Of a stretch of 64,000 bases of DNA, positions 32,928 through 42,189 are shown piece by piece. Origin of the DNA: Streptomyces sp. ICC1 (GTDB lineage Bacteria; Actinomycetota; Actinomycetes; Streptomycetales; Streptomycetaceae); NCBI RefSeq assembly GCF_003287935.1, contig NZ_CP030287.1, positions 4,492,267-4,556,266 on the forward strand. The letters run 5' to 3'. Every line of letters begins with the position of its first letter. Position 1 is the stretch's first letter. The translations under genes were made by a program, and so were the position numbers. Below the pieces are notes generated by a model that was given only the letters and a program-made list of their open reading frames with translations, made no database searches and was not told the origin of the DNA.

Positions 32928-32945
32928 GGTTAACGAACGTTATCC
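32928..32945. promoter_or_regulatory. Palindromic operator candidate upstream of the enoyl-CoA hydratase gene
   Basis: GGTTAACG-AA-CGTTATCC: the half-sites match at 7 of 8 positions. It lies 14 nt upstream of the gene start and overlaps the TAA stop codon of the cyclase gene (32940-32942). A TetR/GntR-type regulator of fatty-acid genes would fit, but none is encoded nearby. Confidence 0.5.
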
Positions 32946-34118
32946 GGGGATCTTAGGGCTCCGGCGCGTCAGCGACCAGGGCTCCACCACGCCGAGGCCG
33001 CGCACCGGGCGCTGCCACATCGGCTGGAGCGCGAAGCGGTACGCGCCGCCGCCCTCCTCGGCCTCGGCCTCCTTCTCGGAGACCGGCGCCGCGCCCGTCC
33101 GGCCGAGCTCCTCGGCCATCGCGCCGTCCACCAGCACCGCGTCCTTCGGCGCTATCGAGGTCAGCCTGCTCGCCAGGTTCACCGTGGTCCCGAAGACGTC
33201 GCCCATCCGGGTCGTCACGGTCCCGAAGGCGATCCCCACGCGCAGCTCCGGCATCTGCGGATCGGCGCCCATCGTCTCTATCAGCCGGAACGCGATCTCC
33301 GCCGCCGTGGCCGCGTCGTCGGCGCAGTACAGCACCTCGTCGCCCAGGGTCTTGATCAGCCGGCCGCCGTGCGCCGCCACCAGGTCCGCCGCCGTGGTCT
33401 CGAAGGCCTCGACGAGCTCGCCGAGCTCCTCCTCCTCCAGCCGGCGCGTGAGGCGGGTGAAGCCCACCAGGTCCGCGAAGCCCACCGCGAGCCGCCGGTC
33501 GACCATCTCCTCGTCGTCCGCCACCTGCACGACCCGCCCCGTCGCGGCCGCCAGCTGGCGGCGCCACACGTAGACGAGGAACTCCTCCAGCTCCGGCAGC
33601 AACAGCTCGACCAGCGGGTACGTGACCTCCGTACGGGTCATTCCCGGCTCCGGCGGCTCCGTCAGCCCCTCCAGGAAGGAGTCGATCTGCCACTCCGCGA
33701 GCCGCGCCGTGGTCTGCCCGGTGGACCGCGCCACCTGCACCGCCATCGGCTCGCTCAGCAGCCCGGCCTCGACCAGTCCGGCGAGCCGGCGCAGCGCCAG
33801 TACGTCCGCCTCCGTCAGGGCCTTGGCCTGGCCGATGTCCGCGAAGCCCATGGCCCGCCAGAAGCGGGAGGCGAGCTCCATCGAGACACCGGCGCTGCGG
33901 GCGGCCTGGAAGGGGGTGTACCGGCGCTCGGCGCCCAGGATCAGCTGCTCCAGGCGGATGGCGAGCGGGTCGGCCGTCGGCTGGGCCGTGTGGTCGACCT
34001 CGTGGTGGGGAGTGTGCTGGTCGCGGCCGATCGGGGTGGCGTGGACGCCCGAGCCGACGGCACCGGCCGCCGCCGTCCCGGAGGCGGACGCGTTGGACTG
34101 AGGGTCGTCGACGGTCAA
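32940..34118 (-). CDS. cya: Class III adenylate cyclase
   Basis: 392 residues. A helical N-terminal regulatory region (about 50-200) precedes a class III cyclase domain: first metal aspartate in VGFADLVGFTRLTRRL, KTLGDEVLY with second metal Asp and the adenine-specifying Lys, and MGDVFGTTVNLASRL with the second adenine-contacting Asp and the transition-state Arg. It makes cAMP; in S. coelicolor the orthologue affects germination and antibiotic production. I start at the TTG at 34118 because AGGAGG lies 6 nt upstream; ATG 34136 and GTG 34148 lack a ribosome binding site. Cytosolic; no transmembrane segment. Confidence 0.88.
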   Translation of the reverse strand: MTVDDPQSNASASGTAAAGAVGSGVHATPIGRDQHTPHHEVDHTAQPTADPLAIRLEQLILGAERRYTPFQAARSAGVSMELASRFWRAMGFADIGQAKALTEADVLALRRLAGLVEAGLLSEPMAVQVARSTGQTTARLAEWQIDSFLEGLTEPPEPGMTRTEVTYPLVELLLPELEEFLVYVWRRQLAAATGRVVQVADDEEMVDRRLAVGFADLVGFTRLTRRLEEEELGELVEAFETTAADLVAAHGGRLIKTLGDEVLYCADDAATAAEIAFRLIETMGADPQMPELRVGIAFGTVTTRMGDVFGTTVNLASRLTSIAPKDAVLVDGAMAEELGRTGAAPVSEKEAEAEEGGGAYRFALQPMWQRPVRGLGVVEPWSLTRRSPKIPG

Positions 34119-34255
34119 GGGCCGCCTCCTGTCCATATCCGTGCGCACTGCCGAACCGGTTGATCACCGTGAGGACCGGGATCGCCTAAACCATACGGCA
34201 GGTGTGCCGTAGCTCACTCCCCCGCTCCGTCACCCGGGACCGGCCGCCCGGCGGG

Positions 34256-35107
34256 CTACCGGACCGACCGCAGGTGCACCACGTCCCCTGCCCCCACGGC
34301 CTCGTGCTCCCCTTGCGCCGTCCGTACGACGAGCCGCCCGTCGGTGTCCACCGCTTCGGCCGTACCGGTGAGGGTGCGCCCGCCGGGCAGCTCGGCGCGC
34401 ACGTGCCGGCCGAGGGTCGCGCAGCCCGCGGCGTACGTCTCCTGCAGACGGCTGGCCGCCGGGTCGCCGCCGGCCGCGCGCCAGTCCCCGTACCACTGCT
34501 CCAGCGACCGCAGGACGGCCTTGAGCAGCGGGTCCCGGTCGGTGACGGAGGCCTTGGCCAGCATCAGCGAGCCGGCGGTGTCCACCGGCAGCTCCTCATC
34601 GGTCAGGGTGACGTTGAGCCCGATCCCGACGACGACCCCGTCCCCGACGCGCTCGGCGAGGATCCCGCCGGTCTTGCGCTCCTCCCCGTCCACGGTGACC
34701 AGCAGGTCGTTGGGCCACTTGAGGGCGGTGTCCACCCCGGCGGCCCGCGACAGCCCGGTCGCGACGGCCACCCCGGCCAGCAGGGTCAGCCACCCCCACC
34801 GCTCCTGCGGCACCTGCGGCCCGGGCTTGAGCAGCACGGAGAAGAACAGTCCCGAGCGCGCGGGCGCGACCCAGCTCCGGTCCAGCCTCCCGCGCCCGGC
34901 GGTCTGCTCCTCGGCGACCAGGACGGCCCCCTCGGGCAGCTTCCCGGCCCGGGCGGCCAGATCGCTATTGGTGGACCCGGTGGACCCGACCACCTCCAGC
35001 GAGGTCCACAGCCCCTCCCCGGTCACGAGGGCCCGCTGGAGCGCGGCGACATTCAAGGGCGGCCGGTCCAGGCTCGACCAGCGGCCCGCGGAAGCATCTG
35101 ACGGCAT
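34256..35107 (-). CDS. birA: Biotin--[acetyl-CoA carboxylase] ligase (BirA, no repressor domain)
   Basis: 283 residues. It attaches biotin to the carboxylase carrier lysine (target AMKM in the alpha chain at 40332). Biotin-binding motifs: GSTNSDLAARA, AEEQTAGRGRLDRSWVAP, LKWPNDLLV and KTGGILAE, and a C-terminal SH3-like domain. There is no N-terminal winged helix, so it is a group I ligase, not a repressor. ATG 35107 was chosen; AAGGGG at 35114-35119 gives good spacing, better than ATG 35113. The end of an IS605-type element lies within 20 nt upstream, so the original promoter was probably displaced. Confidence 0.9.
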   Translation of the reverse strand: MPSDASAGRWSSLDRPPLNVAALQRALVTGEGLWTSLEVVGSTGSTNSDLAARAGKLPEGAVLVAEEQTAGRGRLDRSWVAPARSGLFFSVLLKPGPQVPQERWGWLTLLAGVAVATGLSRAAGVDTALKWPNDLLVTVDGEERKTGGILAERVGDGVVVGIGLNVTLTDEELPVDTAGSLMLAKASVTDRDPLLKAVLRSLEQWYGDWRAAGGDPAASRLQETYAAGCATLGRHVRAELPGGRTLTGTAEAVDTDGRLVVRTAQGEHEAVGAGDVVHLRSVR

Positions 35108-35128
35108 CAGCATTCCCCTTGCGTGAAA

Positions 35129-35149
35129 GCCCCGGCCTTCAGACCGGGG
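35129..35149 (+). repeat. Hairpin at the left end of the IS605-type element
   Basis: GCCCCGG (35129-35135) pairs with CCGGGG (35144-35149) around CCTTCAGA, followed by AGGAAGCGCAT. Similar GC hairpins followed by GGAAGCGCAT occur at the ends of tnpB-only elements in streptomycetes as I remember them. It marks the left boundary of the insertion. Confidence 0.5.
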
Positions 35150-35269
35150 AGGAAGCGCATCATCGGGCCGGAGACCCGCCGCTCCGGCGTCTCGCCGTGT
35201 GACGCTTTGACCCGGGCTTGCGTTCGGATCATGACCGTCCCTAGCTTTCAGGCCGTGGGGAGTTCTCCG

Positions 35270-36493
35270 GTGAAACGGGCATTCAAGTTCCGCGTTCACC
35301 CTACCGACGCGCAGGCCAGAGAGCTGTCACGGACGTTCGGGTGCGTGCGAAAGGTGTACAACCTGGCACTCGCGGCCCGCGCCGACGCGTGGACCCGCAG
35401 TCGTCCGATGAGCTACTCACAGACCTCCGCGCTGCTCACGACGTGGAAGCGAATGCCTGAGCTCTCCTATCTGGCCGAGGTGTCCTGCGTTCCCCTCCAA
35501 CAGGCCCTGCGGCACCTCCAGAGCGCCTTCGCCGGATTCTGGGCGAAGCGGGCGCGATATCCGCGGTTCAAGTCCAAGCGGAGATCACGCGCCTCGGCCG
35601 AATACACGCGCTCCGCGTTCCGGTACCGCGACGGCCGACTCACCCTCGCCAAGGTGCCCGGTCCGCTCGACGTCGTCTGGTTCACGCCCTCTGCCGCAGG
35701 ACACCGAGCCGACCACGGTCACAGTGTCCCGAGACCCCGACGGCCGCTGGTTCGTGTCGCTCCTCTGCGAGGACACCCCGTCACCGCCTCCCCCCACGAC
35801 ACGAGCCGTGGGAATCGATCTCGGAATCGCCGCACTCGTGACGCTGTCGACGGGCGAGAAGATCCCCGGCCCCCGGTCCGAGCGTGCGGACAGGGACCGC
35901 CTCGCCCGTGCGCAGCGATCCCTGTCCCGGAAGGAGAAAGGCAGCGCCAACCGGGACGAGGCCCGGATCCGCGTCGCCAGGATCCACGCCGGATCGCCGA
36001 CCGCAGACGCGACCACCTGCACAAACTGACGACTCGACTCGTGCGCGAAAACCAAACGCTCGTGATCGAGGACCTCGGTGTCCGCAACATGCTCAAGAAC
36101 CACAGGCTCGCCCGCGCCATTTCGGACGCGGCCTGGCGTGAGCTTCGCAGGATGCTGGAGTACAAGGCGGCCTGGTACGGACGCACACTGATCGTCGTGG
36201 ACCGGTGGTTCCCCAGCTCGAAGCTGTGCTCGGCCTGTGGTGCCCTCGCCGCCGCGATGCCGCTGAACGTCCGTGCGTGGACCTGTGAGGGCTGCGGGGC
36301 CGTTCATGACCGGGACGGCAACGCCGCCGTCAATCTCTTGGCCGCCGGGTTGGCGGTGTCTGCCTGTGGAGCGGACGGAAGACCTTCCCGGGGACCCTCC
36401 CGGCGGGCGGTCCGCGGTGAAGCAGGAAGCCCGCCCACGAGGACGGGACGCGATCCCCTAAGGGGGACCGTGAGGCCAAGCAAGCCAGATTAG
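35270..36493 (+). pseudogene. IS200/IS605-family TnpB (OrfB) with two frameshifts
   Basis: Starts VKRAFKFRVHPTDAQARELS, the TnpB N-terminus. RuvC residues are present but split between frames: GIDLGIAALVTL in the middle frame, VIEDLGVRNML and the zinc ribbon CSACG...CEGCGAVHDRDGNAAVN in the last. The frame shifts near 35690 (after VVWFT) and back near 35985 (before RIADRRRDHLHKL). Each single frame is interrupted, so no full-length RNA-guided nuclease can be made. No tnpA (Y1 transposase) accompanies it. The copy sits between birA and pccB. Confidence 0.85.
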
Positions 36494-36610
36494 GTGTGTC
36501 AAACGCCGCACTGCCGAGCGCCATGCCCGCCGATACGCTACGCACCAGTAGCTAGTAGTAGTCATGTAATTGAGCAGGCCGTTGACACCACGCAGGGAGC
36601 CGCGACCCCG

Positions 36611-38206
36611 ATGCCACAACCGTCAGAGCCGATCGACATGCACACCACCGCGGGGAAGATCGCGGATCTGCAGCGCCGCGTCGAGGAAGCCACCCATGCC
36701 GGGTCCGGGCGGGCGGTGGAGAAGCAGCACGCCAAGGGCAAGCTGACGGCGCGTGAGCGGGTGGCGCTCCTGCTGGACGAGGGGTCCTTCGTCGAGCTCG
36801 ACGAGTTCGCCCGGCACCGGTCGACGAACTTCGGGCTCGAGAAGACCCGCCCGTACGGGGACGGCGTCGTCACCGGCTACGGCACCGTCGACGGGCGGCC
36901 CGTCGCCCTGTTCTCGCAGGACTTCACCGTCTTCGGCGGAGCCCTCGGCGAGGTCTACGGCCAGAAGATCATGAAGGTGATGGACTTCGCGCTGAAGACC
37001 GGCTGCCCGCTGGTCGGCATCAACGACTCCGGCGGCGCCCGCATCCAGGAGGGCGTCAGCGCGCTCGGCATGTACGGCGAGATCTTCCGCCGCAACGTCC
37101 ACGCCTCCGGCGTGATCCCGCAGATCAGCCTGGTCGTCGGGCCCTGTGCCGGCGGAGCCGTGTACTCCCCCGCGATCACCGACTTCACGGTCATGGTCGA
37201 CCAGACCTCGCACATGTTCATCACCGGCCCGGACGTCATCAAGACCGTCACCGGCGAGGACGTCGGCTTCGAGGAGCTCGGCGGGGCGCGGACGCACAAC
37301 AGCACGTCCGGCGTCGCCCACCACATGGCGGGTGACGAGAAGGACGCCATCGAGTACGTGAAGTCGCTGCTGTCCTACCTCCCGTCGAACAACCTCTCCG
37401 AGCCCCCGGCCTTCCCCGAGGAGGCCGACACCGAGGTCTCCGACACCGACCGCGAGCTCGACGTGCTGATCCCGGACAGCGCGAACCAGCCGTACGACAT
37501 GCACAAGGTGATCGAGCACGTCCTCGACGACGCGGAGTTCCTGGAGACGCAGTCGCTGTTCGCGCCGAACATCCTCACCGGCTTCGGCCGCGTCGAGGGC
37601 CACCCGGTCGGGGTCGTCGCCAACCAGCCGATGCAGTTCGCCGGCTGCCTGGACATCGACGCCTCCGAGAAGGCCGCCCGCTTCGTGCGGACCTGCGACG
37701 CCTTCAACATCCCGGTGCTGACGTTCGTCGACGTGCCGGGCTTCCTGCCGGGCACGGACCAGGAGTACAACGGAATCATCCGGCGCGGCGCGAAGCTGAT
37801 CTACGCGTACGCCGAGGCGACCGTCCCCCTCATCACCGTCATCACGCGCAAGGCCTTCGGCGGTGCCTACGATGTGATGGGCTCCAAGCACCTCGGAGCC
37901 GACCTGAACCTCGCGTGGCCGACGGCGCAGATCGCCGTCATGGGCGCGCAGGGCGCGGTCAACATCCTGCACCGGCGGGCCATCGCCGAAGCGGAGGAGG
38001 CGGGCAACGCCGAGGAGACCCGCGCACGGCTCATCACCGAGTACGAGGACGCGCTGCTGAACCCGTACACGGCCGCCGAGCGCGGTTACGTCGACGCCGT
38101 GACGATGCCGTCCGAGACCCGGGCGCACGTGGTGAAGGGGCTGCGGCAGCTGCGCACCAAGCGGGAGTCCCTGCCCCCGAAGAAGCACGGCAACATCCCC
38201 CTCTAG
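36611..38206 (+). CDS. pccB: Propionyl-CoA carboxylase beta subunit (carboxyltransferase)
   Basis: 531 residues, usual length. The biotin-carboxyl transferase: [53 protein letters not shown] (acyl-CoA oxyanion hole), [18 protein letters not shown], and C-terminal [13 protein letters not shown] and KKHGNIPL. It carboxylates propionyl-CoA to methylmalonyl-CoA with the biotin-bearing alpha chain at 40332 and the epsilon subunit directly downstream. ATG 36611 follows AGGGAG and gives the expected N-terminus ([13 protein letters not shown]); an extended frame upstream reads through non-homologous sequence. Confidence 0.95.
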   Translation: MPQPSEPIDMHTTAGKIADLQRRVEEATHAGSGRAVEKQHAKGKLTARERVALLLDEGSFVELDEFARHRSTNFGLEKTRPYGDGVVTGYGTVDGRPVALFSQDFTVFGGALGEVYGQKIMKVMDFALKTGCPLVGINDSGGARIQEGVSALGMYGEIFRRNVHASGVIPQISLVVGPCAGGAVYSPAITDFTVMVDQTSHMFITGPDVIKTVTGEDVGFEELGGARTHNSTSGVAHHMAGDEKDAIEYVKSLLSYLPSNNLSEPPAFPEEADTEVSDTDRELDVLIPDSANQPYDMHKVIEHVLDDAEFLETQSLFAPNILTGFGRVEGHPVGVVANQPMQFAGCLDIDASEKAARFVRTCDAFNIPVLTFVDVPGFLPGTDQEYNGIIRRGAKLIYAYAEATVPLITVITRKAFGGAYDVMGSKHLGADLNLAWPTAQIAVMGAQGAVNILHRRAIAEAEEAGNAEETRARLITEYEDALLNPYTAAERGYVDAVTMPSETRAHVVKGLRQLRTKRESLPPKKHGNIPL

Positions 38207-38228
38207 CCGGCAGCACGAGGAGCGCGCA

Positions 38229-38438
38229 GTGGTGATCAAGGTCGTCAAGGGGAATCCGACCCCCGAGGAGCTGGCCGCCGCACTGGCGGTGGTCCAAGCG
38301 CGCGCGGCGGCGCTGGCAACGGCGGCGCCGGGCGCGGAGCGGGTGGCGGACGCGTGGGCGGCGCCCGGCCGGGTGGCCCGGCGGACGCTGCCGCGGCCCG
38401 GTCCGGCCGCGTGGGGGCGCACCCACTGGCCTGCCTAG
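38229..38438 (+). CDS. pccE: Acyl-CoA carboxylase epsilon subunit
   Basis: 69 residues, GTG start, 22 nt after pccB. IKVVKGNPTPEELAAALAVV is the conserved epsilon signature; the C-terminus RRTLPRPGPAAWGRTHWPA is also typical. It bridges alpha and beta chains and raises activity in actinomycete acyl-CoA carboxylases. Co-transcribed with pccB; a terminator follows at 38474. Confidence 0.93.
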   Translation: MVIKVVKGNPTPEELAAALAVVQARAAALATAAPGAERVADAWAAPGRVARRTLPRPGPAAWGRTHWPA

Positions 38439-38473
38439 GCAGGCCGCCCCAGGCGAAGATGGCGTGAACGGAC

Positions 38474-38507
38474 CGTGGCGCCTGAGTACCCGTACTCAGG
38501 CGCCACG
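38474..38507 (+). terminator. Terminator after pccE
   Basis: Perfect 16-bp stem (38474-38489 with 38492-38507) around a very small centre. It begins 35 nt after the pccE stop codon. Confidence 0.75.
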
Positions 38508-38533
38508 GGCGTTCCCGGGGCCAGGATCGGGGC

Positions 38534-38668
38534 ATGCTCTGGTCAGACCCGAAAGACGAGCCGCCGAAGGACATGCGCGAGGCCCAGGCGATGGTCCGGC
38601 GGATGACGGTGATCGTCGTCATCGCGATGGTCGTCGTCGTGTACGTACTGGGCGTGGGCGGGTTCTGA
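38534..38668 (+). CDS. 44-residue single-pass membrane protein
   Basis: ATG 38534 to TGA 38668. [20 protein letters not shown] is a charged, Pro/Asp-rich N-terminus, followed by RRM and a transmembrane run of Val/Ile/Met (about 26-41) ending GVGGF. The composition of a positively charged residue pair before a single helix predicts N-in topology. Codon bias and position between pccE and maf support a real gene, although it is very short. Function unknown. Confidence 0.65.
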   Translation: MLWSDPKDEPPKDMREAQAMVRRMTVIVVIAMVVVVYVLGVGGF

Positions 38669-38725
38669 GGGCCGCCCCGCGAACCGTCCCGCGAACCGTC
38701 CGCCACCCGCGGCCCGGGGCCGCCC

Positions 38726-38731
38726 TACGAT
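38726..38731 (+). promoter_or_regulatory. -10 box of a leaderless maf promoter
   Basis: TACGAT ends 7 nt before the ATG at 38739. This spacing is the reason for choosing that ATG over the one at 38730, which overlaps the box. Confidence 0.45.
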
Positions 38732-38738
38732 GGCGGGC

Positions 38739-39359
38739 ATGACTGCCGAACACCGCCCCGAGGCCCGCCACGCGCTCGTCCTCGCCTCCGCCTCGCCCGC
38801 CCGGCTGAACCTGCTGAGGCAGGCCGGGCTCGCCCCGCACGTGATCGTCAGCGGCTTCGACGAGGACACCCTGAACCACGACGAGCCGGCCGAGCTGGCG
38901 CTCGCGCTGGCCGAGGCGAAAGCGGCCGTCGTGGCGGCCCTGGACGAGGCCGCGGGCGCCCTGGTGATCGGCTGCGACTCCGTGCTGGAGCTGGACGGCG
39001 AGGCACTGGGCAAGCCGGCGGACGCCGAGGAGGCCACGGCCCGCTGGAAGTCGATGCGCGGGCGCGCCGGGGTGCTGCGCACCGGGCACTGCGTGATCGA
39101 CACGGCGACCGGCCGCCAGGTCTCGGCCACGGCGTCGACCACGGTCCGCTTCGGCGAGCCCACGGACGCGGAGGTGGCGGCGTACGTGGCGAGCGGCGAG
39201 CCGCTGCACGTGGCGGGGGCGTTCACCCTGGACGGGCTGTCGGCGCCGTTCATCGAGGGCATCGACGGGGATCACGGCAACGTGATCGGGATCTCCCTGC
39301 CGCTGCTGCGCTCCCTGCTCGCGGAACTGGGTTTCTCGATCACCGACTTGTGGGCTTGA
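38739..39359 (+). CDS. maf: Maf-family nucleoside triphosphate pyrophosphatase
   Basis: 206 residues. [18 protein letters not shown] is the Maf start with the SxxR phosphate-binding site, then [18 protein letters not shown] with the catalytic Asp and Lys, and [20 protein letters not shown]. It hydrolyses dTTP/UTP or modified NTPs and has also been tied to septation in other bacteria. Start at ATG 38739 from the -10 spacing. Its 3' end overlaps the convergent membrane-protein gene by 20 nt. Confidence 0.9.
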   Translation: MTAEHRPEARHALVLASASPARLNLLRQAGLAPHVIVSGFDEDTLNHDEPAELALALAEAKAAVVAALDEAAGALVIGCDSVLELDGEALGKPADAEEATARWKSMRGRAGVLRTGHCVIDTATGRQVSATASTTVRFGEPTDAEVAAYVASGEPLHVAGAFTLDGLSAPFIEGIDGDHGNVIGISLPLLRSLLAELGFSITDLWA

Positions 39360-39900
39360 AGTCCCCGAAGTCCCCGAGCAGCGGGTGGCCCGGCGGCGTG
39401 TCCTGGACATCGGGGCCGCCGCCCGCGGCGCCCGGACCTCCCGCGTCCGCGGCACCGTCCGTGCCCGCGGCACCGTCCGAGCCCGCTTCCTTGGCCGCGT
39501 AGAGCATCAGGCTGGCCACCAGCAGGCACAGGATCGCCATCATCACCCCGAACGCGGCCCAGCCCACCAGGCCGACCACGAGCGCGCCGAGCACCCCGTG
39601 GGTGATGGCGGCGGTGATCAGGAGCATGCGGGCGAAGGCTCCGGGGGCCCGGTCGCGGACCGCCGCGACGACCAGGAAGACGGCGCAGAGCAGCAGGAAG
39701 CCGCCCATGCCGGCGCCCATCGCGTAGGTGGCCTTGGACATGACGTCCGGATCCATGCCCGCGATGGACATCGACTGGTTCGCGGTGGTCCGGCCGAGGA
39801 CGAGGTGGACGAAGGCGAGCACCGCCCCCTCCACGACGAGTACGACCGCGGTCGCTCCGGCCACGGATCTCCGCAGCACCACGCCACCCACACCAGCCAC
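39340..39900 (-). CDS. Membrane protein, four-helix type, unknown function
   Basis: About 186 residues from a GTG at 39900 that follows GGGGG by 6 nt; a GTG at 39924 is an alternative. Four hydrophobic helices: [57 protein letters not shown] and [18 protein letters not shown]. The tail is cytoplasmic, rich in Gly/Asp/Ala, and probably disordered. I recognise it only as a membrane protein that commonly sits between maf and the carboxylase alpha gene in streptomycetes. The region 39901-40331 has no gene. Confidence 0.7.
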   Translation of the reverse strand: MAGVGGVVLRRSVAGATAVVLVVEGAVLAFVHLVLGRTTANQSMSIAGMDPDVMSKATYAMGAGMGGFLLLCAVFLVVAAVRDRAPGAFARMLLITAAITHGVLGALVVGLVGWAAFGVMMAILCLLVASLMLYAAKEAGSDGAAGTDGAADAGGPGAAGGGPDVQDTPPGHPLLGDFGDFKPTSR

Positions 39901-40299
39901 GACGCCCCCATCCCCCACAGGCACATGCCTGTTCGACGCCTGGAGGCTACTAACGGGTAATCCTGCCGACAAGGGGCCGGGACCGCTTCGTTACGGTGGG
40001 GCTCCCACCCGGTGGCCGCCCGGCGTCGGCGCGGCGTCGGCCCGGCGTCTCCCCGGTATCCGCACGGCGGCCACGCAAAGATTGAATGGGCCGTTCGTAG
40101 GGACTCGACAAAGAATCACCCGGGCCCGCTGACCTGGCGGACAGAGACCAGGGACGCGCGGCAGGGTTACTGTGCAGTCGGGGATCCCCCTGACGTGGGG
40201 CGCCGCATGGGGTTTTTCGACTCCAGTCAGACTCGAATCACACTGTGTGTGGGCAAGGTCACCTCTGGGGAAGGGTCGAAAGGCCGTGTGGGCTGTCCC

Positions 40300-40305
40300 T
40301 AAACT
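40300..40305 (+). promoter_or_regulatory. -10 box upstream of the carboxylase alpha gene
   Basis: TAAACT, 26 nt before the GTG start, gives a short leader containing the strong ribosome binding site AAGGAGGG. The rest of the 39901-40331 gap shows no other feature. Confidence 0.4.
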
Positions 40306-40331
40306 CAGCTTGTTTCAAGGAGGGAGCCATC

Positions 40332-42086
40332 GTGCGCAAGGTGCTCATCGCCAACCGTGGCGAAATCGCAGTCCGCGTTGCTCGGGCCTGCCGGGATGCC
40401 GGAATCGGGAGCGTAGCCGTCTACGCCGATCCGGACCGGGACGCTCTGCACGTCCGCGCGGCCGACGAAGCTTTCGCGTTGGGCGGTGACACCCCGGCCG
40501 CCAGCTACTTGGACATGTCCAAGATCCTGCAGGCCGCAGCCGATTCCGGTGCGGACGCCATCCATCCCGGATACGGCTTCCTCTCCGAGAACGCCGACTT
40601 CGCGCAGGCCGTCCTCGACGCGGGCCTGACCTGGATCGGCCCGCCGCCGCAGGCCATCCGCGACCTCGGTGACAAGGTCGCCGCCCGCCACATCGCGCTG
40701 CGCGCCGGTGCGCCGCTCGTGGCCGGCACGCCCGATCCGGTCTCCGGTTCGGACGAGGTCGTCGCCTTCGCCAAGGAGCACGGCCTGCCGATCGCGATCA
40801 AGGCCGCCTTCGGCGGCGGCGGTCGCGGCCTGAAGGTCGCCCGCAACCTCGAAGAGATCCCGGAGCTCTACGACTCCGCCGTGCGCGAGGCCGTCGCCGC
40901 CTTCGGCCGCGGCGAGTGCTTCGTCGAGCAGTACCTCGACAAGCCGCGGCACGTGGAGACCCAGTGCCTGGCCGACTCCCACGGCAACGTGGTCGTCGTC
41001 TCCACCCGTGACTGCTCGCTGCAGCGCCGCCACCAGAAGCTGGTGGAGGAGGCTCCCGCGCCGTTCCTGAGCGAGGCTCAGAACGCGGAGCTCTACGCGG
41101 CCTCGAAGGCGATCCTGAAGGAGGCCGGCTACGTCGGCGCGGGAACCGTCGAGTTCCTCGTCTCCGCCGACGGCCTCATCTCCTTCCTCGAGGTCAACAC
41201 CCGCCTGCAGGTCGAGCACCCGGTGTCCGAAGAGGTCGCCGGCATCGACCTGGTGCGCGAGATGTTCCGCATCGCCGACGGCGAGGAGCTCGGCTACGGG
41301 GACCCGGTCCTGCGCGGCCACTCCTTCGAGTTCCGCATCAACGGCGAGGACCCGGGCCGCGGCTTCCTGCCGGCGCCGGGCACCGTCACCAAGTTCAACG
41401 GCCCGTCGGGCCCGGGCGTCCGCCTGGACGCGGGCGTCGAGACCGGCTCGGTCATCGGCCCCGCGTGGGACTCCCTGCTCGCCAAGCTCATCGTCACGGG
41501 CGCCACCCGCGAGCAGGCCCTGCAGCGGGCGGCGCGCGCGCTGGCCGAGTTCGAGGTGGAGGGCATGGCCACGGCCATCCCGTTCCACCGCGCGGTCGTC
41601 GCCGACCCGGCCTTCACCTCGAACCCGTTCACGATCCACACCCGCTGGATCGAGACCGAGTTCGTCAACGAGATCCCGGCGTTCGTGGTGCCCGCCGCGG
41701 ACGACACCGAGGACGAGCCGGGCCGCGAGACCGTGGTCGTCGAGGTCGGCGGCAAGCGGCTGGAGGTCTCCCTCCCGTCCTCGCTGGGCATGACCCTGGC
41801 CCGCACCGCGGCGGCCGGCGGCGCGAAGCCGAAGCGCCGCGCGGCGAAGAAGTCCGGCCCGGCCGCCTCCGGCGACACCCTGGCCTCGCCCATGCAGGGC
41901 ACGATCGTCAAGGTCGCGGTCGAGGAGGGCCAGCAGGTCAACGAGGGCGACCTGATCGTCGTCCTCGAGGCGATGAAGATGGAACAGCCGCTGAACGCCC
42001 ACCGCTCGGGCACGATCGTGGGGCTCTCGGCGGAGGTCGGCGCATCGCTCACCTCCGGCGCGACCATCTGCGAGATCAAGGACTGA
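40332..42086 (+). CDS. accA2: Acetyl/propionyl-CoA carboxylase alpha chain (biotin carboxylase plus biotin carrier)
   Basis: 584 residues. Biotin carboxylase domain (1-450): [35 protein letters not shown]-grasp glycine loop [13 protein letters not shown], catalytic [17 protein letters not shown]-terminal biotinyl domain (about 510-584) ends with the biotin lysine in [11 protein letters not shown]. It carboxylates biotin for the PccB/AccB transferases. GTG 40332 is preceded by AAGGAGGGAG. BirA at 34256 is the matching ligase. A 20-bp terminator follows. Confidence 0.95.
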   Translation: MRKVLIANRGEIAVRVARACRDAGIGSVAVYADPDRDALHVRAADEAFALGGDTPAASYLDMSKILQAAADSGADAIHPGYGFLSENADFAQAVLDAGLTWIGPPPQAIRDLGDKVAARHIALRAGAPLVAGTPDPVSGSDEVVAFAKEHGLPIAIKAAFGGGGRGLKVARNLEEIPELYDSAVREAVAAFGRGECFVEQYLDKPRHVETQCLADSHGNVVVVSTRDCSLQRRHQKLVEEAPAPFLSEAQNAELYAASKAILKEAGYVGAGTVEFLVSADGLISFLEVNTRLQVEHPVSEEVAGIDLVREMFRIADGEELGYGDPVLRGHSFEFRINGEDPGRGFLPAPGTVTKFNGPSGPGVRLDAGVETGSVIGPAWDSLLAKLIVTGATREQALQRAARALAEFEVEGMATAIPFHRAVVADPAFTSNPFTIHTRWIETEFVNEIPAFVVPAADDTEDEPGRETVVVEVGGKRLEVSLPSSLGMTLARTAAAGGAKPKRRAAKKSGPAASGDTLASPMQGTIVKVAVEEGQQVNEGDLIVVLEAMKMEQPLNAHRSGTIVGLSAEVGASLTSGATICEIKD

Positions 42087-42104
42087 CGTCCCGCCCTCAG
42101 CACG

Positions 42105-42150
42105 AAAACGCCGGCGGGGCTGGACACATCCAGCCCCGCCGGCGTTTTTT
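42105..42150 (+). terminator. Strong terminator after the carboxylase alpha gene
   Basis: 20-bp perfect stem (42105-42124 with 42129-42148), a 4-nt loop and a TTTTTT tail. The 18-nt core CCAGCCCCGCCGGCGTTT recurs exactly at 45531-45548. Confidence 0.9.
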
Positions 42151-42189
42151 CAGCAACGGCCCCGCGCGCACCCGCGCCGCGTCACAGCA

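Noticed and set aside
35123..36493. Single intact TnpB reading frame
   Set aside because: The continuous frame has nonsense-like, Arg/Pro-rich sequence between 35690 and 35985, while the true RuvC segment lies in another frame.
36494..36610. N-terminal extension of PccB
   Set aside because: The first 39 codons have no family similarity and no ribosome binding site; ATG 36611 gives the normal start.
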